Assembly: GCA_019359765.1 (NCBI GenBank)
Contig: JAHHGU010000003.1
Span: forward strand, 62,001-126,000
DNA from: Aphanothece sp. CMT-3BRIN-NPC111
GTDB lineage: Bacteria > Cyanobacteriota > Cyanobacteriia > Cyanobacteriales > JAHHGU01
Reading direction: 5' to 3'
Length of the DNA: 64,000 nucleotides
In this document: piece after piece, positions 9,443-18,100 of the stretch
How positions within the stretch are numbered: the stretch's first letter is position 1
Layout: every line of letters starts with the position of its first letter
Program-made: the position numbers and the translations under genes
Notes under the pieces: generated by a model
Databases searched by the model: none
What the model saw: the letters and a program-made list of their open reading frames with translations, nothing else
Told to the model about the DNA's origin: nothing

Positions 9443-11052
9443 ACTGGAATGACTTTTTCCTTGTCAGCTATGGCTCAGAAATCCTCTTGCACACTGGCGA
9501 ACACTTGTTCCTAGTAGGCATTTCTATTAGCATCGCCATCCTTGTAGGTATCCCCCTGGGTATCTTAATCACCCGGAAGCCAAAGCTTACCCGCCTCGTG
9601 TTGGGCTTTGCCAATGTCGTTCAAACTATTCCCAGTTTGGCGCTGTTTGGCTTTCTCATACCTGTGCCCTGGTTGGGAGGTATTGGCCCTACTCCGGCGA
9701 TTGTAGCTCTCACCTTATATTCCCTACTGCCGATTATCCGCAACACCTACACGGGCATCATAGGCGTCGCTCCAGCTATCCGGGAAGCGGGTCGAGGTAT
9801 GGGGATGACAGACCGACAGCTACTATTTCAAGTTGAGATACCACTGGCGCTGGGAGTTATTATTGCGGGTGTGCGCGTGGCAACCGTGATTGCGATTGGC
9901 ATCGCCACGATTGCAGCGGCAATTGGTGCAGGTGGACTGGGAGTATTTATCTTCCAGGGTATCTCGACCGTAGATAATCAGCTAATTCTGGCGGGTGCTG
10001 TTCCAGCGGCGTTAATAGCAATATTGGCAGATGTTGCCTTAGGCTGGATTGAGCAACGTTTGACACTGAGGAAGCAGGGAAGTAGGGCAGCAAGGCAGAT
10101 TTCCCCATCCAGAATCCAAAATCTAAAATCCAAAATTTTCAGTCGCACAGGGCTGGTATGGCTTATTTTACCTGTGGTTTGCATAATCGCGATCGCACTT
10201 CTGCGCCCCAGCCCTAGCCACATTACCATCGGCTCAAAAAATTTTACCGAGCAAATCATCCTGGGAGAACTTTTAGCCCAGCGCATCGAAGCGACAACTA
10301 ACTTAAAAGTAGACCGAAAGCTTAACCTGGGTGGGACATTTATTTGCCACCAAGCGCTCACAGCAGGTCAAATTGACGCTTATGTTGAGTACACTGGCAC
10401 CGCCTTCACTGCCATCCTTAAACAAAAGCCCATCACTGACCCTCAGGAAGTCTATCAACAATTAAAACAAAAATACGCCCAGCAATTTGGGCTGGAAGTT
10501 ACTAAGCCTCTAGGGTTCAATAACACCTATGCCATGATTGTGCGGGGGGATGATGCCCAAAAATTGAATTTACAAACATTATCCCAATCTGCAAATTACA
10601 CCCCACGATGGCGTGTTGGCTGCGGCTATGAGTTCATCAAGCGCCAAGATGGGCTTCCAGGACTAGCTAAAACATACGGGCTAAAGTTTGCTTCGCCACC
10701 TCAAGTTATGGATTTAGGTTTAATGTACAAAGCGCTGGTGGGGAAAAAAGTGGATATGGTTGCTGGTAACTCAACAGATGGGCTGATTCAAAAGCTGAAG
10801 CTGGTGGTGCTAGAGGATGACAAGCATTACTTTCCCCCATACGAAGCTGCGCCATTTGTACGCCAGAAGACCTTGAAACAACATCCCAAGTTACGCGAGA
10901 CTTTGGAACAGCTGGGAGGAATAATTACTGAGGAAGATATGCGAAGTATGAACTATCAGGTTGATGGTGAGTTTCGTAAAGTTGAAGATGTGGTGCGAGA
11001 GTTTTTGCAGTCTAAAGGGCTAGGGGCATCAAAAAATAAAAAAGTAGAATAG
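9439..11052 (+). CDS. Fused osmoprotectant permease and substrate-binding protein
   Basis: A 537-aa fusion. Residues 1-215 are an OpuBB/ProW-type permease with about five helices and the EAA-like loop REAGRGMGMTDRQLLFQVEIP. A second anchor helix (about 236-254) carries an OpuBC/ProX-like binding domain (ITIGSKNFTEQIILGELLAQ to the end) on the outer face. Permease-binding-protein fusions of this kind are known for quaternary-amine uptake. The linker (about 221-234, RIQNLKSKI) is encoded by a CCAAAAT heptamer array at 10107-10139, an intergenic-type repeat read in frame. ATGA overlap with the ATPase makes a two-gene operon that is a complete importer. Betaine, choline or a related compound are all possible ligands. 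Confidence 0.9.
   Translation: MNWNDFFLVSYGSEILLHTGEHLFLVGISISIAILVGIPLGILITRKPKLTRLVLGFANVVQTIPSLALFGFLIPVPWLGGIGPTPAIVALTLYSLLPIIRNTYTGIIGVAPAIREAGRGMGMTDRQLLFQVEIPLALGVIIAGVRVATVIAIGIATIAAAIGAGGLGVFIFQGISTVDNQLILAGAVPAALIAILADVALGWIEQRLTLRKQGSRAARQISPSRIQNLKSKIFSRTGLVWLILPVVCIIAIALLRPSPSHITIGSKNFTEQIILGELLAQRIEATTNLKVDRKLNLGGTFICHQALTAGQIDAYVEYTGTAFTAILKQKPITDPQEVYQQLKQKYAQQFGLEVTKPLGFNNTYAMIVRGDDAQKLNLQTLSQSANYTPRWRVGCGYEFIKRQDGLPGLAKTYGLKFASPPQVMDLGLMYKALVGKKVDMVAGNSTDGLIQKLKLVVLEDDKHYFPPYEAAPFVRQKTLKQHPKLRETLEQLGGIITEEDMRSMNYQVDGEFRKVEDVVREFLQSKGLGASKNKKVE
10107..10139. repeat. Heptamer repeat inside coding sequence
   Basis: Degenerate tandem ATCCAAA/ATCTAAA units inside the permease/binding-protein linker, the same unit as the array at 13299-13330. 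Read in frame, it encodes RIQNLKSKI. Confidence 0.75.
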
Positions 11053-11245
11053 TGTAGCTTTACGCGATCGCTAATTATAAAGCAAACCTAAATTATTCAA
11101 GCTTCTGGTAAGTGCGCTACAGGTTTTAGGTGTGTGTTGCTGTATACCATTACTCCATCTCTCCAAAGGAGGTTACCTTTAATTAGTAATTCGTTCTATT
11201 GTTAAATATAGATGCCCAAGTTGAAGTGCAAAATCCTTTACTCCT

Positions 11246-11277
11246 AACTGGACTTCCTCATGGTTGTCCAGTTTTTT
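11246..11277 (+). terminator. Intrinsic terminator, or attenuator before the DUF1816 gene
   Basis: Perfect arms AACTGGAC (11246-11253) and GTCCAGTT (11266-11273) followed directly by a T run. It lies 194 bp after the osmoprotectant operon and 18 bp before the DUF1816 start codon, so it either ends the operon or sits in the DUF1816 leader. An AAAGG...CCTTT hairpin lies upstream near 11165-11180. Confidence 0.75.
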
Positions 11278-11294
11278 AATTTTGGATATTTTTT

Positions 11295-11552
11295 ATGCAA
11301 TTATTTAGTAATATTACCGATATATTAATAGGATTACTGGAAAAAAACAATAAAAATTGGTGGGTAGAAATTACTACTGTTAAACCTAGCTGTATTTATT
11401 ATTTTGGGGAGTTTAAGAAACTTCCTGAAGCGAAGGAAGCCTGCCCGGGCTATATAGAAGATCTTGAAAATGAGGGAGCAGAGGGAATAAAAGTTACTAT
11501 TAAACGCTGCCAACCCAAAGTACTAACAATTTGTGATGAAGAAGAGATTTGA
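11295..11552 (+). CDS. DUF1816 protein
   Basis: An 85-aa protein matching the cyanobacterial DUF1816 family by its order of conserved features: NWWVEITT, then C.YYFGEF, EA, YIEDLENEGAEGI, and a C-terminal C.P..LTI. DUF1816 proteins are small and cyanobacteria-specific, and some are fused to phycobilisome-linker (CpcD-like) domains, but no biochemical role is established. The ATG at 11295 has no visible Shine-Dalgarno and follows the terminator-like hairpin by 18 bp. Confidence 0.85.
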   Translation: MQLFSNITDILIGLLEKNNKNWWVEITTVKPSCIYYFGEFKKLPEAKEACPGYIEDLENEGAEGIKVTIKRCQPKVLTICDEEEI

Positions 11553-11750
11553 AAATATTTCTAAGTAAGTAAACTTATTTTTATATACAAAATAGCAATT
11601 TTAAATCATTTAGAACTTATTTTTGCTGTTTTTTCCTTATTACTCTATAGCAATAAGGCGCTTCGCTAGTGCGTATTTGCGATTCATTAAAATTTTTATC
11701 TCACAAATCAAATATGACTGCTTTAGAACTTCATACATGGTCTGATGATA

Positions 11751-13295
11751 TCAATCTTCAGACTTATCAGAACTATCATCTTTCCATTTTGGCGATCGCT
11801 CAGCTGCCCTCTTCGTAAGATTAGTCTTCGCCCCATATATAGGTGTAGGCTTCACAATCTCCAACTGTTGATATTTCTCCTCCTCTCCTTCTTGGCGTAC
11901 TTTGCGACTTTGCGGTTCATTTGTATTCTCTATTCCCCGCCGACGTTGGGAGGTGCGTTCTTCACTGGTATCTTCCGTCACCACCTCATATAGTATTGCC
12001 TGCTTATTTTTCTCCGTACCTTTCCGCAGAATTCGTCCTAGCCGCTGAATATACTCGCGGCTCGAACCAGTACCAGATAAGATAATTGCTACACGAGCAT
12101 CTGGCACATCCACGCCCTCGTTAAGGACGTGAGACACCACCAAAGTTTTGTATTCTCCCTCACGAAAGCGAGTTAAAACTTCGTGGCGTTCTTTAACTGG
12201 TGTTTGATGAGTAATCGCAGGAATAAGTAATTCTAGAGAAATGCGATAAACCGTGGCATTGTCGGCAGTAAATATAAGGATGCGTTCTGGGTAATGTTGG
12301 GCAAGTAAATCAGTAAGAATTCGCATCTTGCAGTCTGTACCTAGAGCAATTTCCTTAGCTTCTCGGTGCGCTAACATCGCCCTGCGCCCTACTGGAGAAC
12401 GGCAACTGGCTTGAACAAACGTCTGCCACCCTTGAATGCTGCCCAGAGAAATATTAGATTGCCTTAAGAAGTCATTGCGCTGTTTAATTAACTGGTTGTA
12501 GCGATCGCGCTCTTGTTCCGATAGCTTGACTTTAATTTGAACTACTTTATGCTGTGCGAGGGCATTACCAGCTAGTTCCTCAGGCGTTTTTTGATAGACA
12601 ACAGCACCAATTAAGGTGTTAAGGTCAGAGTGGCGACCATCTGAGCGATCCGGTGTGGCGGTAAGTCCCAGTCGATAAGGTGCGATCGCATACTCAGCAA
12701 TTACCCGGTAAAAGTCGGTGGGTAAGTGGTGGCACTCATCGCAAATTAATAGGGCGTATAAGTTTCCTAAAGCTTCGGCATGGATAGCAGCACTATCGTA
12801 AGTTGCGACAAGAATAGGAGTGCGATCGCGCGAACCGCCTCCTAGCAACCCCACTTCCACATCAGGGAACGCTGCAACTAAATGAGCATACCACTGGTGC
12901 ATCAAGTCTAAAGTTGGCACTACAATCAGCGTGCTGCGAGGTGTAGATTGCATTGCCAGTTGAGCTAAATAAGTCTTCCCAGCAGCCGTTGGTAGCACTA
13001 CCACCCCTTGGCGTTCTGCTAGCTTCCAAGCCAACAGTGCCTCACTTTGATGCGGGTAGGGTTCCATTTCTAAGCGGGGAATCAGTTCTAGCGACTCAAA
13101 AGCCTTTGCCTCGTCGAGAAAGTTAGTTTCCTCCGCTTGCAGAGTTTCCACAAGGGAACGGTAGTGAATAGCCGGGATGCGGAACTTCTCTACGCGATCG
13201 TCCCAAGTGGCATATTCCACCCAAGTTTTTCCCCTGGGCGGCGGATGTAGAATCAAAGTTCCCCGGTCAAAGTATAAGGTAGGGGTGCGAGGCAT
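11751..13295 (-). CDS. XPB/Rad25-type DNA helicase
   Basis: A 514-aa superfamily 2 helicase of the XPB type, which opens DNA around lesions and partners Bax1-like nucleases. An N-terminal damage-recognition-like domain (1-75) precedes Walker A LPTAAGKT (101-108), DECH (186-189) and LTATP (211-215). The XPB 'RED' position reads RSD (217-219). A thumb-like insert is near 265-310, then VLNEGVDVPDARVAI and QRLGRILRKG. The last 80 residues are charged and low-complexity. The ATG lies 3 bp from a TTTTGGA heptamer array that occupies the place of the ribosome-binding site. Its Bax1-like partner is 3.6 kb downstream on the same strand. Confidence 0.9.
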   Translation of the reverse strand: MPRTPTLYFDRGTLILHPPPRGKTWVEYATWDDRVEKFRIPAIHYRSLVETLQAEETNFLDEAKAFESLELIPRLEMEPYPHQSEALLAWKLAERQGVVVLPTAAGKTYLAQLAMQSTPRSTLIVVPTLDLMHQWYAHLVAAFPDVEVGLLGGGSRDRTPILVATYDSAAIHAEALGNLYALLICDECHHLPTDFYRVIAEYAIAPYRLGLTATPDRSDGRHSDLNTLIGAVVYQKTPEELAGNALAQHKVVQIKVKLSEQERDRYNQLIKQRNDFLRQSNISLGSIQGWQTFVQASCRSPVGRRAMLAHREAKEIALGTDCKMRILTDLLAQHYPERILIFTADNATVYRISLELLIPAITHQTPVKERHEVLTRFREGEYKTLVVSHVLNEGVDVPDARVAIILSGTGSSREYIQRLGRILRKGTEKNKQAILYEVVTEDTSEERTSQRRRGIENTNEPQSRKVRQEGEEEKYQQLEIVKPTPIYGAKTNLTKRAAERSPKWKDDSSDKSED

Positions 13296-13298
13296 AAT

Positions 13299-13330
13299 GA
13301 TTTTGGATTTTGGATTTTGGATTTTGGATT
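13299..13330. repeat. Tandem heptamer array (TTTTGGA units)
   Basis: Four and a half nearly perfect TTTTGGA units directly upstream of the XPB start codon. It is a short tandemly repeated repetitive sequence of the cyanobacterial type; the same unit recurs at 10107-10139. Confidence 0.9.
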
Positions 13331-13569
13331 AAAAGAAATTTTGGGTTCATGCCCCACCCAAGAGTGGGCCCAACAAATCTAAAATCCCCACTAGCGTGTT
13401 TATGCCCGCAGGTCTTTAGCGGCGCGTAAGCGCTCCCGACCCTTATGGTCGGGGTCAATCCTTGCATCCAAAATTGGTTGACCTCGCCCAAAGAATGAGA
13501 CGAGACTTGAACCAAATTTCACGTCGTCAAGGATATTTAAACCTTCTGCCAATGCCAGCAGTTGGGTTC

Positions 13570-13720
13570 GTTGACACTCCCCTGGCTAAAGCCGAGGGGA
13601 TTCTTGCATCACAGGGATACCAATGTATTTACCCTCAGCAAGCATCTTGACCGTGTATCCCACGGCTGCAAGTCCTCTTTGAAGAACTACTTGAGCGGCA
13701 GCCACATCCCTGTCAGTTGT
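13570..13720 (-). ncRNA. Predicted omega RNA of TnpB (right-end RNA)
   Basis: TnpB proteins are guided by an RNA made from the 3' end of tnpB and the element's right end, with the guide taken from flanking DNA. By position, that RNA would include the hairpin at 13579-13599 and continue into flanking sequence below 13570 (guide beginning near CGAACCCAACTGCTGG on the minus strand). Inferred from family knowledge; the extent is approximate. Confidence 0.35.
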
Positions 13721-14800
13721 ATAACCACAATCTGGACATTGATGAACCCTTAGCGCTAATTCTTTTTTGCCAGTCACTATGCCGCAATTGGGGCATATTT
13801 GGCTGGTCTTTTTAGCATCCACTTTCTGGAAGTAGACGCCTCTCTTAAAACAGCACTGCTCAAGAATTTGCAAGAATTGACCCCAGCCAGCATCTAGACA
13901 ATGCTTGCCCAACATCGCCCTCGATAAGCCTATCAAGTTCAGATCCTCAACAAAGATCGTCTGAGCTTGATCGCAAAGTTGATGGGCGATTTGCCAGTGG
14001 AAATTCTTTCGAGTGTTGGCAATGTGTTCGTGTAACTTAGCTACTTTAGCTTGAGCCTTGCGCCAATTGTTAGACCCTGGCGGTTTCCTGCTAACTCTCT
14101 GTTGCAGCAATTTAAGCTGGCGTTGGAGGTCTACAAAAAACTTAGGACGCTTGACGCATGACCCGGTAGAAGTGGCAATAAAATTCGTTAATCCGACGTC
14201 AACCCCGATCACCTCTCCAGACGGTGCAGCAGTTGGCACATCCACAGCCCAGGCTAGTGTTAACTGAGCATAGAACCCGCTGGCTTTCTTAACCACTTGG
14301 ATCTGCTTAATTACCGCGTCTGAGAGGATGTCCCTAGACTGGATGAACTTGACCAACCCAATGTTGGGTAAGTTTAAGTGCCTACCTTTGACAGTGACTT
14401 TATTAGGGGTAGGAAACACGAACGATCGCATTTTCCCCGGCTTTTTAAATCTGGGGAATCCGTGGTTTTGCTCCCACATCGACACAAAAGCTTTCTCTAA
14501 GCGCTTCAATGTCTGCTGCTCGGTGGCAGCCCCTACAACCTTCAAAGCAGGTATGTTTGCTCTAGCGGTTGTTAAGTTCTTGCACTGGCTAGCATACGTT
14601 GGTCTAGGGGCATCTGCGGGGATGATGTACTCGGATCGGAGAGAGCAGGCGTTGATCTGACAAAATCTCGACTTAAACCAATCTTTGCGCTCAGCCAATG
14701 CATAGTTATATATCTTCCGGCATTGCTCCAACCAAAAGTCAAATTTCTCGGTCTGAGCTTTTGTTGGTTTAAGTTTGAATTCATAGATCAGATTAAACAC
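13586..14800 (-). CDS. tnpB: TnpB RNA-guided nuclease (IS605 OrfB)
   Basis: A 404-aa TnpB of the cyanobacterial IS1341 type with an N-terminal helix-turn-helix domain (FNLIYEFKLKPTKAQ). The RuvC triad appears intact: Asp in IGVDVGLTNF near residue 198, Glu in FVEDLNLIGLSR near 284, and Asp in TTDRDVAAAQ near 366. The zinc ribbon CPNCG...CPDCG spans about 337-360. It starts at GTG 14800, preceded by a strong AAAGGAGGTGA ribosome-binding site. It probably still makes an active RNA-guided DNA nuclease. The stop codon lies in the right-end hairpin. Confidence 0.92.
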   Translation of the reverse strand: MFNLIYEFKLKPTKAQTEKFDFWLEQCRKIYNYALAERKDWFKSRFCQINACSLRSEYIIPADAPRPTYASQCKNLTTARANIPALKVVGAATEQQTLKRLEKAFVSMWEQNHGFPRFKKPGKMRSFVFPTPNKVTVKGRHLNLPNIGLVKFIQSRDILSDAVIKQIQVVKKASGFYAQLTLAWAVDVPTAAPSGEVIGVDVGLTNFIATSTGSCVKRPKFFVDLQRQLKLLQQRVSRKPPGSNNWRKAQAKVAKLHEHIANTRKNFHWQIAHQLCDQAQTIFVEDLNLIGLSRAMLGKHCLDAGWGQFLQILEQCCFKRGVYFQKVDAKKTSQICPNCGIVTGKKELALRVHQCPDCGYTTDRDVAAAQVVLQRGLAAVGYTVKMLAEGKYIGIPVMQESPRL

Positions 14801-14935
14801 CTGCTATCACCTCCTTTCCCTAGTATAGCTATTTCTTACAAAACGGGTGAACGAAAGGTAATTAAATAGAAGGCAAGATAAATCTTGCTGACTCCCTTTC
14901 ATCCCCGCAGCTATTGCCTAGGGGCTTTCAAGTTC

Positions 14936-15112
14936 GATCCTTGTAATGACGAAAAGCACTGCGATTCGGGAATTATAAGATTAATCTAAATATCAAACTA
15001 TTTGAGATCAAGGCATAGGTAACAACGATAAAGGCAGAATTTGAGCGGGCGATCGCAAAATCTTGCCAATTCTTGAAACAGTGCCCTCATCTGCGCCCAA
15101 GGAGAAAAGAAG
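14936..15112. promoter_or_regulatory. Leader of the giant kinase operon with a deciding RBS
   Basis: This stretch between the TnpB element and the first hybrid kinase must contain that operon's promoter. AAGGAG at 15099-15104, eight bases before the TTG at 15113, decides the otherwise unusual TTG start. Confidence 0.6.
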
Positions 15113-18100
15113 TTGAGAGTAATACGCCCCCGCCTGAAGCCCTACGCTGTTGCCGTCTTGGCTGTGGCTAGCGCAGTGCTGCTAACGCTACTAATCAAGC
15201 CACTGCTGGCACCGACTATTACGCCGCTGTTTTTTGCGGCAGTCACAGTTAGCGTTTGGTATGGGGGCATGGAGACAGGGCTGCTGGCTACTGTTTTATC
15301 TGCTTTATCCATCAACTACTTCTTCACCGAGCCAATCTATAAGCTGAGTGTAGCTACTTTAGGTGAACTTGTACGCTTGAGCGTATTTGTACTTGTGACG
15401 CTACTGATCAGCTCGCTTAACTCAGAACTACGCACGGCTAAGCAGCGGATCGAGAAAAGTATGCTGAAGCTACAGGCAAGCGAAAAGCGTTATCGCCACA
15501 TTGTCGATACTGCTTACGAAGGCATCTGGAAATTTGACGCTGAAGCGAAGGCTGAATATGTAAACCAGCGGATGGCGCAGATGCTGGGCTACAGCGTTGA
15601 AGAAATGCTCGGTCATCCTATTTTCGACTTTATGGAGCGCGAAGCTCAGATAGAATCACAGCAACTGCTGCAACGACGCCAGCAAGGTATTCAAGAACAG
15701 TTTGACTTTTGTTTCCGCCGCCGCGATGGTTCCAAATTGTGGGCAATTGTCTCTAGTAGCCCTATTGTCAACGAACAGGGTGAATATCTGGGCGCGATCG
15801 CTATGGTTACGGATGTCACAGCTCGTAAGCAAGCAGAGGAGGCACTGCAAGCCAGCGAGGAACGCTATCGCGAACTGTTCGAGAACGCCAATGATGTAGT
15901 GTACACGCTGGACTTGGCAGGAAACCTGACATCGCTAAACAAAGCAGGCGAACGCATAATTGGTTATACCCGCGAGCAACTTCTCAATCAGCCGATCGCT
16001 AAACTTGTAATGCCAGAGTATTTGGAAACCATGATCCAGATGTTTGATCGCAAACTAGCTGGAGAAAAAATAACCACTTACGAATTAGAAATTATTACCA
16101 AAGACAATCGTCTGTTAACGCTGGAAGTCAACAGCAGACTGATCTATAAGGAAGGCAAGCCAATTGGGGCGCAAGGCATCGCTCGTGATATTAGCGATCG
16201 CAAACAAGTAGAGCAAGCCTTACGCGAAAGTGAATCGCGGCTGAGAAGCTTAGTAGATTCCAACCTCATCGGGATTATTTTTGCAACCTTCAGTGGCAAC
16301 ATCATTGAGGCAAATAATGAATGGCTTAGGATATTGGGCTATACCCAGGAGGAAGTACTCTCTGGAAAAGTCAACTTTCTAGATATAACTCCGCCAGAAT
16401 ATCAACAATTGGATCAACAGGCGATGGAGGAGATGAAGCGAACAGGGACACACACGCCATTTGAGAAAGAATACATCCGTAAAGACGGCTCCCGCGTCCC
16501 CGTTTTAGTAGGGACAGCATATCTTGGCGGTGACAACGACTTAGGTGTAGGTTTTATGCTCGACCTAACTGAGCGCAAGCAAGCAGAAGAAAACTTGCGA
16601 CAACTGTCCAACCAGGTGCAAGAACAAGCCAATACCCTGAACGCTATTCTCTCAGCCTCTGTAGATCACATCTACATTGTTGACCGTGTAGGCCGGTACA
16701 AATATGTTAGTGCCGGAGGAGCAGAAGCTGTGGGTCTTAAACCGATAGATTTCGTTGGTAAAACTTGGCGAGATCTAGGGTTACCAGCAGACACCATGCA
16801 AGCATTTGATGCCCAAAGAGAAAAAGTAATCTCCACCGGAGAACCGCTGACAACTGAAACCAGCTTCTCAACTCCCATTGGTCTGCGATACTACGAATAC
16901 ATCGTCGCCCCCTTCTATCAAGAGCGAAACATAGAGGGCATTGTCGTTATTTCTCGTGATACCACCGATCGCAAGCAGGCAGAGAAGGCAATGCGAGAAA
17001 GCGAAGTCAGGTTCCGGACATTAGTAGAACAGTCACCTTTAAGTATGCAAATTGTTTCTCCCGATGGTCTAACTCTTCAAGTTAACCGAGCCTGGGAGGA
17101 ACTTTGGGGATTAACTCTTGACGACCTCCCAGAATATAACCTGTTGGAAGATGAGCAGTTAGTTGCTAAAGGTATCATGCCCTATATCAAACAAGGCTTT
17201 GCTGGGGAAGCGGCGATGATTCCGGCGATCGCGTATGACCCCAATGAAAGCCTTCCCGATCGCAGTATTCACCAAGAACCACAGCGCTGGGTTCGTGGTT
17301 TCATCTATCCCGTAAAAGATGAGGATGAAAACATTCGCGAGATGGTTTTGATCCACGAGGACATCACCCCAAGGATTCGGGCAGAAGAGGCAGTACGCTT
17401 CAGTGAAGCAAAATTTAGGCGGTTGGCTGAGTCCAACATTATCGGCGTCATCACTGTCGATATAGGCGGCAGCATGATTGAAGCTAATGATGCCTTCTTA
17501 CAAATGATTGGCTACACGCAGGAAGAGTTGGCGGCTGGAAATATTGACTGGCAAGATCTGACTCCAGCCGAGCATTTACCCCAGGATCGAGTGGCAATTG
17601 AGCAGCTAAAGCAAACAGGTGTTTGTACTCCCTTTGAAAAGGAATACATCCGCAAAGATGGTAGCCGCGTCCCTGTGTTTCTGGGGGGTGCCTTGTTAGA
17701 GGGGTCACAAAGCACTACTATCTGCTTTGTTTTGGACTTGAGCGATCGCAAACAAGCAGAAAAGGCGCTCAAAGAAAGCGAAGAACGGTTTCGTCTCTTG
17801 GCAGAAAAAGTCCGCGTTATTCCTTGGGAAGCAGACCCCATCACTGGTAGATTCACCTATGTCGGGCCGCAAGCAGTCGAGATTCTCGGCTATCCCGTAG
17901 AAGACTGGTATAGCGACAATTTCTGGTTTCAACACATTCACCCACAAGACCGGGATTGGGCAATTAATTATTGTTTAGATTGCTCCGCTACCCTGGACAA
18001 CTATGAATTTGAATACAGAATGTTGACATCAGATGGGCGGATCGTGTGGTTGTATGACATCGTGAATGTAGTTCGGGGGGAAAATCAACCGCAACTACTG

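Larger units (their letters stand above)
13570..14935 (-). mobile_element. TnpB-only IS200/IS605-type element (IS1341-like)
   Basis: About 1366 bp containing an intact tnpB and no tnpA, so it would need a transposase in trans. The right end holds a hairpin at 13579-13599 (outer arms CCCCT/AGGGG, inner GGC/GCC) that overlaps the tnpB stop codon. The left end holds CCCC (14903-14906) pairing with GGGG (14921-14924), and a perfect GCAAGAT/ATCTTGC hairpin at 14873-14888. The same four bases TTCG occur at both edges (13567-13570 and 14933-14936), so each boundary is uncertain by a few bases. Confidence 0.7.

Noticed and set aside
13462..13650. Plus-strand frame entering the TnpB element
   Set aside because: As annotated it runs into transposon sequence. 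It is treated instead as a possible interrupted frame in the findings.
14928..14942. tRNA-like T-arm CAAGTTCGATCCTTG at the TnpB element edge
   Set aside because: Stem and loop fit a T arm, but no acceptor, D or anticodon arms surround it. It lies across the element boundary.
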